The notes beneath the pieces are model-generated. The model was not told where the DNA came from, searched no databases, and was given only the letters and a program-made list of their open reading frames with translations. A program made the position numbers and the translations under genes. Shown here piece by piece: positions 14,941-24,005 of a DNA stretch of 52,914 bases. Origin of the DNA: Bacilli bacterium (GTDB lineage: Bacteria; Bacillota_I; Bacilli_A; ML615J-28; CAG-313); NCBI GenBank assembly GCA_017463365.1, contig JAFTPH010000047.1, positions 1 through 52,914 of the forward strand, read 5' to 3'. Positions within the stretch are counted from its first letter, which is position 1, and the number at the start of each line of letters is the position of its first letter.

Positions 14941-16351
14941 GCATATTTCTTTAACCTTAAAAACTTTTACATATTTTATTATTTTTGCTTTTGTAATTGT
15001 GTTAGTATTTTGGTTTTTAGAAATTGCGGTATTAGATCAATTTTATGCGGAAACGAAAAAAAATAACTGTTATGAAGTAGCTGAACAAATTGAGTATGAA
15101 TTATCAGAATATAATAAAGAGATGATGATTTATAATACTTCTGATTTGGCTAATGTATTTAGTGATTTAGAAAATGATAATGAAATGAATATTTGGTTGA
15201 TTCATAGATCAGAATTTGGATTAGTTACTAATATCTATGGGAAAACTTTAAACCCTATTACAGTTACAAATTTATGGAACAAAATAAAAAAATCAACTTT
15301 AAATGAAAATTTTACTGAAACAGGATCTGATTTTATATTTTCTAAAATTATTAAGTTAAGTGATTCAACGGAAGTATTAATAATTTTAGTATCAAGAATT
15401 GTTCCTGTTGATTCAATTGTACAAGTGTGGCGAAGACAGTTTTTTGTTATTTCGATTGTTATAATTGGGCTAACAGCGATTTTTGCAACCCTTGTTTCAA
15501 GAAGTGTATCTCGACCAATTGCATCTTTAAATAAAGCTGCTAGAAATCTAGCAAAAGGTAAATATGATACTAAGTTTGAGGCCCATGATTATGTGGAAAT
15601 TAAAGAACTCGCAGATACCCTTAATTATGCATCTAATGAACTTGGAAAATTAGATAATTATCAAAAAGAATTGATAGCTAATGTAAGTCATGATTTAAGA
15701 ACACCACTTACTCTTATCGCAGGATATAGTGAAATGATGAAAGACTATCCAAGTGAAATTAGCAAAGAAAATTTACAAATAATTATTGATGAAGCAAATC
15801 GCTTAACTTCTTTAGTTAATGATATTCTTAATTTAACGAAGATGCAAAGTGATACAACAACATATGAAAAAGAAGAGTATAATTTAACTGAGAATATAGA
15901 GGGTATTATTAATCGTAATGCGAAACTACTTAGTCAAGTTGGTTGTACAGTTACTTTTGAATATGAAGAAGATATTATAATTTATGCGGATATTCGAAAA
16001 ATAGAGATTGCTTTATATAATTTCTTGAATAATGCGGTAAACTATTGTGGTGAAGATAAACTTGTTATTGTTAAACAAGAAATTGAAGGATCATATGCCA
16101 AAATATCTTTCATTGACCATGGAATTGGTATTGATAAAGAACATATTGAAGATATTTGGAATCGTTATTATAAAGGTAATCAATCTCACAACCGAGGAAT
16201 TGGTGGTAGTGGACTTGGACTTTCGATTGTAAAAAGTGTTTTAGAAGGACATGGTTTCGAATATGGTGTTGATAGTGAATTAGGAAAAGGAAGTCAATTT
16301 TGGTTTAAAGTACCAGTCGTAAAGAAAATGGAGAGTGAAAAAAGTGAATAA
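14930..16351 (+). CDS. sensor histidine kinase
   Basis: This 473-residue membrane kinase has a first transmembrane helix (12-33), an extracytoplasmic sensor of about 135 residues with no domain I recognise, and a second helix (about 171-190). A HAMP segment (to about 245), the HisKA box VSHDLRTPL (His254) and a HATPase domain with N (YNFLNNAVNY), G1 (DHGIGI) and G2 (GSGLGLSIV) motifs follow. The start is TTG 14930, inside the regulator gene, with AGAGGGG upstream; it gives a short cytoplasmic N-terminus before the first helix. It pairs with the preceding regulator, and its 3' end overlaps the protease gene. Confidence 0.92.
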   Translation: MKSKHISLTLKTFTYFIIFAFVIVLVFWFLEIAVLDQFYAETKKNNCYEVAEQIEYELSEYNKEMMIYNTSDLANVFSDLENDNEMNIWLIHRSEFGLVTNIYGKTLNPITVTNLWNKIKKSTLNENFTETGSDFIFSKIIKLSDSTEVLIILVSRIVPVDSIVQVWRRQFFVISIVIIGLTAIFATLVSRSVSRPIASLNKAARNLAKGKYDTKFEAHDYVEIKELADTLNYASNELGKLDNYQKELIANVSHDLRTPLTLIAGYSEMMKDYPSEISKENLQIIIDEANRLTSLVNDILNLTKMQSDTTTYEKEEYNLTENIEGIINRNAKLLSQVGCTVTFEYEEDIIIYADIRKIEIALYNFLNNAVNYCGEDKLVIVKQEIEGSYAKISFIDHGIGIDKEHIEDIWNRYYKGNQSHNRGIGGSGLGLSIVKSVLEGHGFEYGVDSELGKGSQFWFKVPVVKKMESEKSE

Positions 16352-17588
16352 TAAGAAAATGTGGATTATTCCGGTAACAACAATAATTGGTTGTTGCCTA
16401 GTTGTTTGTTTATTGGTTGGGCTACTATTTCCATATAACGGAGGTTATGTTGGTAGTGATGTAACAAATAAAGTGACAAATGAGATAACTAATAAAGTAG
16501 TGGAATATGAAAATGTTTCAGTTGAAGACTTACAAACAGCGGTAAATGAAGCATATGAAAAAGTAGAACATGCGGTTATCGGTGTTACTTGTAAACAAGT
16601 AATGTCAACAGGTTTTGTAACTAGTGATGTTAATCATTCATTAGGTAGTGGAGTAATTTATAAACGTGAAGAAATTAAAACTAATGGAGAAATTAGTGGT
16701 TATAAATACTATGTTATTACTAATCGCCATGTTATTTTAGGTGATGATGAAACAAAAGAATATAAAATATTTGCTTATTTAGGTGAAGAAGATTTAGAAT
16801 TTCCAGCTACTATTGTTGGTTATGATAAAAAGGTTGATATTGCGGTTATAACATTTGAATGTACAAAATATATTCAACCAGTTAAAATTGCGGATAGCGA
16901 TGAACTTGACAAAGGTGATTTTGTAATTGCAGTAGGGAATCCAGATGGATATTATTACTACGGTTCTGTAACTTTTGGGGTAGTTAGTGGAGAAGCTAGA
17001 TATTTATCAAGCGATACTGATGATGATGGAATAGAAGATTTTTATTCTTTATATATTCAACACGATGTAGCTATTAACCCTGGTAACAGTGGTGGAGGAT
17101 TATTTAATTTATATGGTGAACTTGTGGGAATTAATACTTTGAAATTAGTTTCTGATGAAATTGAAGGAATGGGATTTGCGATTCCGTCAAATATTGTTAG
17201 TTTATTAGTAAATGAATATATTGAACCCGGAAAAGAAATTGTTCGTGCGAGACTTGGTGTTATGGGAGTTGAAGTTAGAAGTTTAACTGATTATGCTGTC
17301 GCAACAAGTGGAGGAGCATATAAAGAAATTCCTGACATCTATAATGGTGAGACAAGATATGGTATTTATGTAAGCGAAATAAGTAAAGAATCAACTTTAT
17401 ATAATAGTGGAATTGAGCCTCATGATATTATCCTAAGTGTTGGTGGCGTAAAAGCTTCTAGAACATATGTGATTAACGCTAAATTAAATTCTCTTGTTGA
17501 TTTCCAAGTAGGCGATGAAGTAGAAATTGTTTATTATTCTCGTATTAAAAATCGTGTTGTAACAACTACGGTTACATTAAAACCATAA
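16344..17588 (+). CDS. HtrA/DegP-like membrane serine protease with PDZ domain
   Basis: This 414-residue protease is anchored by one N-terminal helix (about 7-30), with the catalytic domain outside the membrane. The triad is His129 (TNRHVILG), Asp165 (KKVDIAVI) and Ser249 (NPGNSGGGLF). A C-terminal PDZ domain (about 305-410) has the GIEPHDIILSVGG motif. HtrA proteins degrade misfolded exported proteins. I use GTG 16344, with GGAGAG at 16330-16335; GTG 16335 would overlap that site. The gene overlaps the kinase by eight bases, so regulator, kinase and protease form one operon. Confidence 0.9.
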   Translation: MNNKKMWIIPVTTIIGCCLVVCLLVGLLFPYNGGYVGSDVTNKVTNEITNKVVEYENVSVEDLQTAVNEAYEKVEHAVIGVTCKQVMSTGFVTSDVNHSLGSGVIYKREEIKTNGEISGYKYYVITNRHVILGDDETKEYKIFAYLGEEDLEFPATIVGYDKKVDIAVITFECTKYIQPVKIADSDELDKGDFVIAVGNPDGYYYYGSVTFGVVSGEARYLSSDTDDDGIEDFYSLYIQHDVAINPGNSGGGLFNLYGELVGINTLKLVSDEIEGMGFAIPSNIVSLLVNEYIEPGKEIVRARLGVMGVEVRSLTDYAVATSGGAYKEIPDIYNGETRYGIYVSEISKESTLYNSGIEPHDIILSVGGVKASRTYVINAKLNSLVDFQVGDEVEIVYYSRIKNRVVTTTVTLKP

Positions 17589-17595
17589 GAAAAGG

Positions 17596-17630
17596 AAACA
17601 TGATATTCTTTGTGATATCATGTTTTTATT
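17596..17630 (+). terminator. intrinsic terminator after the htrA-like gene
   Basis: An 11-bp perfect stem (17596-17606 with 17615-17625) has an 8-base loop and runs into TTTTATTTT. It ends the two-component/protease operon. Confidence 0.8.
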
Positions 17631-17654
17631 TTAATGGCTTTTTTTTAGGAAATA

Positions 17655-17663
17655 TGATATAAT
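17655..17663 (+). promoter_or_regulatory. extended -10 promoter for the ABC-F gene
   Basis: TGA followed by TATAAT (17658-17663) lies 30 bases before the ATG and is followed by a strong AAGGAGG ribosome binding site. No clear -35 is seen. Confidence 0.55.
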
Positions 17664-17692
17664 AAGACGATTTTCTAAAAAGGAGGATTAAA

Positions 17693-19249
17693 ATGTTGCT
17701 ATCTGTTGAAAATTTATCGATGACATATGATAAAAAAACACTATATTCTAATGCTTCTTTTAGAGTATTTAAGAATGACAAAATCGGAATTGTGGGACAA
17801 AATGGAGTTGGGAAATCGACTTTAATTGAAATCCTTGGTCAAAAGATTATTCCTGATTCTGGAGACATAGTTTTTGATAAAAATATAAAAGTTGGATATT
17901 TAGATCAATATCTAAAAGTTGATAAAAAAATATCAATTATGGATTATCTAAAAAGTGCTTTTAAAAAAGAACTAGAAGATGCAAAAAGATTAGAAGAAGT
18001 AAATAAGGAAATTGCAGAAACGAAGGATAAAGAAGCATTAACTAAATTAGTAAACAAGGCAACAGCGATTCGAGAAGAATTAGAACGTGCCGATTTCTAT
18101 GCGATGGAATCAAATATTATGAGAGTTGCTAGCGGACTTGGTGTTACTAATTATGGGATGAATACAATGCTTGGTAATTTATCAGGTGGACAAAAAATTA
18201 AAGTAATACTTGCGAAATTATTACTTGAAAATCCTGATTTAATTATCTTAGACGAACCGACTAACTTTTTAGATACTAGCCATGTTGATTGGTTAGTTAA
18301 GTATTTAAAAGAATATAAAGGGACTTTTTTAATTGTTTCTCATAACCAAGAATTTTTAGATGATGTAGTAAATGTTATTTTTGATATTGAATTTGGTAAA
18401 ATAACTAGATATCGTGGGAATTATCAAACATATCTTGTTAAAAAAGCGATGATGATGGAAAATTATGAGCGACAATATGCATCAAATCAAAAAGAACGAG
18501 CAAAACTTGAAGAATATATTCAAAAAAATAAAGCAAGAGCTTCAACAGCGAACATGGCTAAGAGCCGTCAAAAGAAATTAGATAAAATGGAAGTATTGGA
18601 AAAACCAAAAAGTAGTAATACAAAAATATATCTAAATTTTAACTATCAAAGTATAAGTTCTCACAAGTTCTTAGAAGTTAACGATTTAGAAATTGGGTAT
18701 TATTCATCTCTTTTACCACCAATGTCATTTGAGATAAAAAGTGGAACAAAACTAGCAGTTGGGGGATTTAATGGAATAGGAAAAACTACTTTATTAAAAA
18801 CTTTAATTGGAGAACTTAAACCAATTACTGGCTCTTTTAGTTTCGTTGAAGATGCTAAAATTGCTTATTATGAACAAGACCATAATTGGGATAATCCTAA
18901 AGAAAGTGCTATGCAGCTAATATCTAATCTTTATCCCCAAATGAGTGAAAAAGAAATAAGGAGTGTATTAGCTCGTTGTGCGATAACTGGGGGCCTTGCT
19001 TTACAACCATTAGAAACTTTATCAGGAGGAGAACAATCAAAAGTAAAACTTTGTCTTGTAATGTTAAAAAAAGCAAATGTTTTAATTCTTGATGAACCTA
19101 CTAACCATTTGGATAGTTTGGCAAAAGAATCATTACTTGAAAGTTTACAAAAATATCCTGGAACTGTAATATTTGTTTCCCATGAACGTGATTTTGTTGA
19201 AAAACTTGCGACGCAAGTATTTAATATAGAAGATTTATTAACCGCATAA
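17693..19249 (+). CDS. ABC-F family ATPase (YkpA/YbiT-like)
   Basis: This 518-residue protein has two ATP-binding cassettes and no membrane domain, the layout of ABC-F translation factors that bind the ribosomal E site. Cassette 1 has Walker A GQNGVGKST (35-43), signature LSGGQKIKV and Walker B LILDEPTNFLD. Cassette 2 has GFNGIGKTT, LSGGEQSKV and LILDEPTNHLD. The linker between them is helical and rich in Lys and Glu (about 245-300). Length and the short C-terminus suggest the YkpA/YbiT group rather than antibiotic-resistance ABC-Fs, though subgroup assignment needs a tree. It is 12 bases upstream of the helicase gene and probably co-transcribed with it. Confidence 0.9.
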   Translation: MLLSVENLSMTYDKKTLYSNASFRVFKNDKIGIVGQNGVGKSTLIEILGQKIIPDSGDIVFDKNIKVGYLDQYLKVDKKISIMDYLKSAFKKELEDAKRLEEVNKEIAETKDKEALTKLVNKATAIREELERADFYAMESNIMRVASGLGVTNYGMNTMLGNLSGGQKIKVILAKLLLENPDLIILDEPTNFLDTSHVDWLVKYLKEYKGTFLIVSHNQEFLDDVVNVIFDIEFGKITRYRGNYQTYLVKKAMMMENYERQYASNQKERAKLEEYIQKNKARASTANMAKSRQKKLDKMEVLEKPKSSNTKIYLNFNYQSISSHKFLEVNDLEIGYYSSLLPPMSFEIKSGTKLAVGGFNGIGKTTLLKTLIGELKPITGSFSFVEDAKIAYYEQDHNWDNPKESAMQLISNLYPQMSEKEIRSVLARCAITGGLALQPLETLSGGEQSKVKLCLVMLKKANVLILDEPTNHLDSLAKESLLESLQKYPGTVIFVSHERDFVEKLATQVFNIEDLLTA

Positions 19250-19261
19250 AAAGGATGTAAT

Positions 19262-21106
19262 ATGGAAGAATTAGAGTTAAAATTTGAAGATTTAAATGTA
19301 AAAGAGAGTATTAAAAGAGCAATTGCTGATGTCGGATATATTGAAATGACTCCTATTCAAAAAGCTGCTTTACCAGTAGTTTTAGAAGGGCGAGATATTA
19401 TTGCTCAAGCTCCGACTGGAACGGGGAAAACTTGCTGTTTTGCGATACCAGGAATTGATATTGTTGATGTTGATAATCCTGATGTTCAAGTATTGGTTTT
19501 ATGCCCTACTCGTGAGCTAGCAATGCAAGTATCAGGGGAGTTTCAAAAATTAGCGAAATTTACCCAAGGATTAAGAGTTTGCACTGTTTATGGTGGACAA
19601 GATATCGAAAAACAAATAATGGCGTTAAAACGTAAACCACAAATTATTTGTGGAACACCTGGAAGAATAATGGACCATTTAAGACGTCGTACTATAAAAA
19701 TTAAGAAAATTAAAATGTTAATTCTAGATGAAGCTGATGAAATGCTTAATATGGGATTCCGTGAAGATTTAGATGTTATTTTAGAAAATGTTAAACATCC
19801 TCATCAAACCGTGCTTTTTTCAGCAACAATGCCTGAAGGAATTAAGAGAATTACTGAAAATTATCAAAAAGATGCTGTTACGGTAAAAACAACTTATAAA
19901 GATACAGATTTACCAGAAATTGATCAGTATTATGTAGAACTTGCTGAAAGCAATAAAATAGACTGTTTATCAAGAATGATTGATACATACAATTTTAAAC
20001 AAGCTTTAGTTTTCTGTCGTACTAAACGTAAAGTTGATGAACTTAGTTTTTCACTAACAAGTAGAGGATACCAAGTTGAATGTTTACATGGTGATATGAA
20101 ACAAACAAGTCGTGATAAAGTAATGGATATGTTTAGAAACGGGTTAATTCGTATCTTAATAGCTACAGATGTTGCGGCACGTGGTCTTGATATTAATGGT
20201 ATTGATGCGGTATTTAACTATGATATTCCTGATGACATTGAATATTATGTTCATCGTATTGGTCGTACAGCAAGAGCTGGTAGAACTGGAGCCGCATATT
20301 CATTTGTAGTTAAGAAAGAATTATATCGTATTAAGTCTTTCTCAAGAGAGTTAAAAACTTCAATTGTCCAAATAGCTCCACCATCTTATGCTCAAGCGAA
20401 AGATGCGAAAGTTAAAAATATTTTAAAAGAATTAATAAATAGTAATAAAGATACTAATTTAATTGAATATTTAAATTATATCTATATTACATTATCAGAT
20501 GAAGGGTATCCATTTGAACCTGAAATGATTGGAGCAGCATTCCTTAAACAATTAATCGATACTGATTCTCGTTTTAAAGATGCTGGACTTGATTTAAGTG
20601 TAACAAAAACTAAAAAATCTGGAACATTAGATGGTTATACAAGAGTGTTTATTAATTTAGGACGTATCGATCATCTAAATAAGGCTGAACTTGTGGATTT
20701 AATTACCCAAAATCATTTAGTTGAATCTGCTAAAATTATGGGAATTGATATTATGAATACTTATTCATTTTTTGAAGTTCCAACAAACAAAGTTGATTCT
20801 TTGCTTAAATTCTTAAATAACCGTATGTACAATGGTCGTGAAATTAATGTTGAGGTTTCGACTGGTAAGAAAAAAACAAGTTCGAAAAAAGAAGAAAAAA
20901 CAAAAAGAACAACTACAAAAACTAAAGAAACTAAAAAAGAAGAAAAACCTAAAAAAGAAAATGCAAAAACAAGAGGGACAAAAGATAAGTTTTTAACAGA
21001 ACACTCTAAAAAGAAAAAATCAAGTGATGCCCCAAAGAAAAAAGAAACAAAAGAAAAGAAAACAAGTGATAAAAAAACAAATAAAAGATTAGAAATTAAA
21101 TGGTAG
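19262..21106 (+). CDS. DEAD-box RNA helicase (DeaD/CshA type)
   Basis: This is an ATP-dependent RNA helicase, probably in ribosome assembly or mRNA turnover with the RNA degradosome. The 614-residue protein has the Q motif MTPIQKAALP (29-38), motif I APTGTGKT (50-57), Ia PTRELA, DEAD (156-159) and SAT (187-189). In its second domain it has HRIGRTARAGR (330-340). A DbpA-like RNA-binding domain follows (about 458-530). The last 80 residues are a low-complexity Lys, Glu and Thr tail, probably disordered and RNA-binding. It is spaced 12 bases after the ABC-F gene and 10 before the next gene, consistent with one operon. Confidence 0.93.
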   Translation: MEELELKFEDLNVKESIKRAIADVGYIEMTPIQKAALPVVLEGRDIIAQAPTGTGKTCCFAIPGIDIVDVDNPDVQVLVLCPTRELAMQVSGEFQKLAKFTQGLRVCTVYGGQDIEKQIMALKRKPQIICGTPGRIMDHLRRRTIKIKKIKMLILDEADEMLNMGFREDLDVILENVKHPHQTVLFSATMPEGIKRITENYQKDAVTVKTTYKDTDLPEIDQYYVELAESNKIDCLSRMIDTYNFKQALVFCRTKRKVDELSFSLTSRGYQVECLHGDMKQTSRDKVMDMFRNGLIRILIATDVAARGLDINGIDAVFNYDIPDDIEYYVHRIGRTARAGRTGAAYSFVVKKELYRIKSFSRELKTSIVQIAPPSYAQAKDAKVKNILKELINSNKDTNLIEYLNYIYITLSDEGYPFEPEMIGAAFLKQLIDTDSRFKDAGLDLSVTKTKKSGTLDGYTRVFINLGRIDHLNKAELVDLITQNHLVESAKIMGIDIMNTYSFFEVPTNKVDSLLKFLNNRMYNGREINVEVSTGKKKTSSKKEEKTKRTTTKTKETKKEEKPKKENAKTRGTKDKFLTEHSKKKKSSDAPKKKETKEKKTSDKKTNKRLEIKW

Positions 21107-21116
21107 AGGTAAATAT

Positions 21117-22085
21117 ATGGTTCATATGTTAATAGGTGTACCTGGTAGTGGTAAAAGTACTTATGCTTTAGAACTTTCTAAAACACTAAATTGTGATATT
21201 GTTTCCACTGATGTTGTAAGAATGGATAATCCGGATTGGCCAGAAAATGCCATTTGGCCAGAAGTTTACAAAAGAATAGCTGATGCCTTAAAAAATGAAA
21301 AAGATGTAATATTTGATGCGACAAATATTACACCTAGAGTTCGTAAAAGAATGGTTGATGAAGTTACAAAACTTGAAGCAAACATAAAAATGGGAGCATA
21401 CTTTTTTGACACTCCTGCTCATGTTTGTGCATCAAGAGTTGATAAAAGAAATAAAGACAAAACACAATATGAATTACCTGTTTCGGTTGTTTACTCTTAC
21501 TCATCATCAATTATTTATCCAACACTTGATGAAGGTTTTACTTTCATTAAAAGAATTGTTGATGGAAAAGAGGTATTAGATAATATGAAATTTAAACCAA
21601 TTGAACACAAAAAGTTTGATGATTGTTATCGTAAATTTAAAGATGACTGGGCTTTACTATCAGTTGGTAAATTAGATAATCATAACGCAATGACTATTGC
21701 TTGGGGGGGATTAGGTTATCTTTGGAAAAAAGAAGTAGCTTATATTTTTGTTCGTCCATCTCGTTATACGTATGAATTTACGGAAAATAATGATTTTTTT
21801 GCTTTATCATTCTTTGAAGATAAATATCGTGATGCCTTAACTTATTTTGGTACAAAATCTGGGCGAGATGTTAATAAAGATCAAGAATGTAATTTTCACC
21901 CCGTTGAAATAAACAATGTAACAGTTTATGAAGAAGCAAAGTATACGATTATATGTAAAAAAATTTATGCAGATGACATTAAACCAGAATTATTCTTAAA
22001 TGAAGATATTGATAAATGTTATCCAGATCATTCATATCACAAAATGTACATTTGTGAAGTGATTTCTATTTTAGAAAATGAATAA
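21117..22085 (+). CDS. P-loop kinase fused to a flavin reductase-like domain
   Basis: This single 322-residue frame joins two domains. Residues 1 to about 150 are a polynucleotide-kinase-like P-loop ATPase: Walker A GVPGSGKST (7-15), VSTDVVR and DATNITPRVRKRM as the lid/nucleotide region. Residues about 165-320 match flavin reductase-like split-barrel (flavoredoxin) proteins, with MTIAWGGLGYLWKKEVAYIF, VRPSRYTYEF, LSFFEDKYRDAL, FGTKSGRDV and a final HKMYICEV. Both domains look complete, with a linker at 150-165. I do not know a role for the pair. ATG 21117 has AGAGGT six bases upstream; ATG 21126 is too far from it. It is the last gene of the ABC-F/helicase run. Confidence 0.85.
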   Translation: MVHMLIGVPGSGKSTYALELSKTLNCDIVSTDVVRMDNPDWPENAIWPEVYKRIADALKNEKDVIFDATNITPRVRKRMVDEVTKLEANIKMGAYFFDTPAHVCASRVDKRNKDKTQYELPVSVVYSYSSSIIYPTLDEGFTFIKRIVDGKEVLDNMKFKPIEHKKFDDCYRKFKDDWALLSVGKLDNHNAMTIAWGGLGYLWKKEVAYIFVRPSRYTYEFTENNDFFALSFFEDKYRDALTYFGTKSGRDVNKDQECNFHPVEINNVTVYEEAKYTIICKKIYADDIKPELFLNEDIDKCYPDHSYHKMYICEVISILENE

Positions 22086-22112
22086 AACTCATCAATTAGA
22101 TGAGTTTTTTTT
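22084..22112 (+). terminator. intrinsic terminator after the kinase-flavin reductase gene
   Basis: A 10-bp stem (22084-22093 with 22099-22108) has a five-base loop and ends in eight T residues. The stop codon overlaps the stem. Confidence 0.88.
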
Positions 22113-22145
22113 GTTGTTTTTTCGAAAATGTGGTATAATAAATAA

Positions 22146-22171
22146 AAAAGACACCTATAGTTAGGTGCTTA
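22146..22171 (-). terminator. intrinsic terminator of tRNA-Lys
   Basis: On the minus strand, directly after the tRNA, GCACCTA and TAGGTGTC form a stem around an ACTA loop and are followed by a long T run (the A run at 22141-22149 on the plus strand). Confidence 0.8.
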
Positions 22172-22179
22172 AATCTAGA

Positions 22180-22255
22180 TGGTACACTCTCAGGGACTCG
22201 AACCCTGGACCCACTGATTAAGAGTCAGTTGCTCTACCAACTGAGCTAAGAATGC
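22180..22255 (-). tRNA. trnK: tRNA-Lys (anticodon CTT)
   Basis: The minus strand gives acceptor GCATTCT/AGAGTGT (with G-T pairs), D arm AGCTCAGTTGG, anticodon stem ACTGA/TCAGT with loop CTCTTAA (anticodon CTT), and T arm GGTTCGAGTCC. CCA is encoded (22180-22182). It reads AAG. It is a lone tRNA with its own promoter and terminator. Confidence 0.95.
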
Positions 22256-22267
22256 ATGTGCCTATAT

Positions 22268-22296
22268 ATTATATAATAAAATACCCTAAAAATCAA
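22268..22296 (-). promoter_or_regulatory. promoter of tRNA-Lys
   Basis: On the minus strand TTGATT (22291-22296) and TATAAT (22268-22273) are spaced by 17 bases, upstream of the tRNA 5' end. Confidence 0.75.
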
Positions 22297-22330
22297 GTTT
22301 TTTGATAATTCATGTGAAGGAGGTCAAACT

Positions 22331-23872
22331 ATGAAAAAGTTGATAAAAATATTATTTAGTAGATTTGCGATAATAAGTTTTTTAATTATTGTTCAATTTT
22401 TATTATTATTCATTGGAGCATATTATTTATCAGAAAGTTTTTTATATGTTTCATTAGGTATTAACATTTTAGGTATTATATGTTTATTAATACTTATTAA
22501 TCGTACTCAACCACCTTCAACTAAAGTGCCATGGGTTATGATAATTACGCTGCTTCCTTTAGGATGTTTAATTTATGCAGCCTTTGGGTTACATATGATA
22601 TTAAGTAACAAAAATAAAAAGAAATTTCACACTTTAACAAATGTAGTTACTAGATACTATTTTGAAAAAAATGAATGTATAGCTGAACTTGAGAATATAG
22701 ATTTAGGACTTGCTAATCAATCAAGATATATTAAAAATACTTCAGATTGTCCGTTGCATCATAATACAGAAGTCAAATACTTATCAAGTAGTGAAGAAAC
22801 TTTTGAATTAATGGTGGAGAAACTAAAAGGAGCTAAACACTTTATTTTCTTAGAATATTTTATTATAGAACGAGGAATTTTTTGGGATACTATTTTAGAA
22901 ATCTTAAAAGAAAAAGCTAAAGCTGGTCTAGATGTTCGTGTAATGTATGATGATGTTGGATCGATTAGTAAATTACCGAATAATTATTATAAAATATTGG
23001 AAAAAGAAGGAATAAAATGTGTTCCATTTAACAAGTTTGTTCCAATTGTATCGGCAGTTCATAATAATCGTGACCATCGTAAAATTATGATTATTGATGG
23101 TGACCAAGCCTTCAATGGAGGAATGAACATTGCTGATGAATATATCAATGTAAAAAAACCATATGGTCATTGGAAAGATACCAATGTTTATTTGTATGGT
23201 GAAGCAGTTAAGACTTTTACAACAATGTTTTTAGAAAATTGGAATGCCACTCGCTATACAGATGAAAACTATGATAAGTTTATGCCAAACTTCTATGAGA
23301 AGAAAGAGTATAAAAATGATGGATTTGTTCAACCATTTGGTGATGGGCCAAGACCTGTATATGATGAACGAATTGGTGAGAATGTTTACTTAAATATTAT
23401 TAACAATGCTAAAAAGTATTTGTATATTACTACGCCTTATTTGATTATTGATTACCATATCATTCAAGCCTTAAGACTTGCGGCCCTACGTGGAGTTGAT
23501 GTTAGAATTATCACTCCTCATATACCTGATAAGAAAAGCATTTTCTGGTTAACAAGAAGTAATTATTTAACGCTTGTTGAGGCAGGAGTTAAGATTTATG
23601 AGTATACACCAGGTTTTATTCACGCTAAAAGTTTTGTATGCGATGATAAAGTAGGAGTAGTGGGGACAATTAATTTAGACTATCGTAGCTTGTCTCATCA
23701 TTTTGAATGTGCAACATGGATTGCATATTCCAAGGCTATAAAAGATATAAAAAGTGATTTTTTACAAACAATGTTAGTATCAGAAGAAATTACACTAAAA
23801 AAATGTAAAAAGATATCTTATCCAGCCAAACTACTTAGTATTATTTTGGGATTATTTGCACCATTATTATAA
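22331..23872 (+). CDS. cls: cardiolipin synthase
   Basis: This membrane phospholipase D-family enzyme condenses two phosphatidylglycerols into cardiolipin. The 513-residue protein has two N-terminal membrane helices (about 10-33 and 36-56) and a third hydrophobic stretch (68-92). It has both HKD motifs: HRKIMIIDGD (His249, Lys251, Asp256) followed by GGMNIADEY, and HAKSFVCDD followed by GTINLDYRS near residues 428-450. A very strong ribosome binding site (AAGGAGGTC) precedes the ATG. It is a single-gene unit ending in a terminator at 23880. Confidence 0.94.
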   Translation: MKKLIKILFSRFAIISFLIIVQFLLLFIGAYYLSESFLYVSLGINILGIICLLILINRTQPPSTKVPWVMIITLLPLGCLIYAAFGLHMILSNKNKKKFHTLTNVVTRYYFEKNECIAELENIDLGLANQSRYIKNTSDCPLHHNTEVKYLSSSEETFELMVEKLKGAKHFIFLEYFIIERGIFWDTILEILKEKAKAGLDVRVMYDDVGSISKLPNNYYKILEKEGIKCVPFNKFVPIVSAVHNNRDHRKIMIIDGDQAFNGGMNIADEYINVKKPYGHWKDTNVYLYGEAVKTFTTMFLENWNATRYTDENYDKFMPNFYEKKEYKNDGFVQPFGDGPRPVYDERIGENVYLNIINNAKKYLYITTPYLIIDYHIIQALRLAALRGVDVRIITPHIPDKKSIFWLTRSNYLTLVEAGVKIYEYTPGFIHAKSFVCDDKVGVVGTINLDYRSLSHHFECATWIAYSKAIKDIKSDFLQTMLVSEEITLKKCKKISYPAKLLSIILGLFAPLL

Positions 23873-23879
23873 TAATATC

Positions 23880-23912
23880 AAGAATTAGTATTAATTTACT
23901 AATTCTTTTTTC
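23880..23912 (+). terminator. intrinsic terminator after cls
   Basis: An 11-bp perfect stem (23880-23890 with 23897-23907) encloses TTAATT and ends in a T-rich tract. Confidence 0.85.
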
Positions 23913-24005
23913 TTTATTAAAAGTAATTTTATTACATTTCTTTTTAAAAAATTAATTTTGATGTATAATTAATATGGATAGATATGTAAAAAAAGAGGTG
24001 CTATT

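Noticed and set aside
20860-21100. Low-complexity Lys-rich coding sequence as a separate repeat element.
   Set aside because: It is the in-frame C-terminal tail of the DEAD-box helicase, a common feature of this family.
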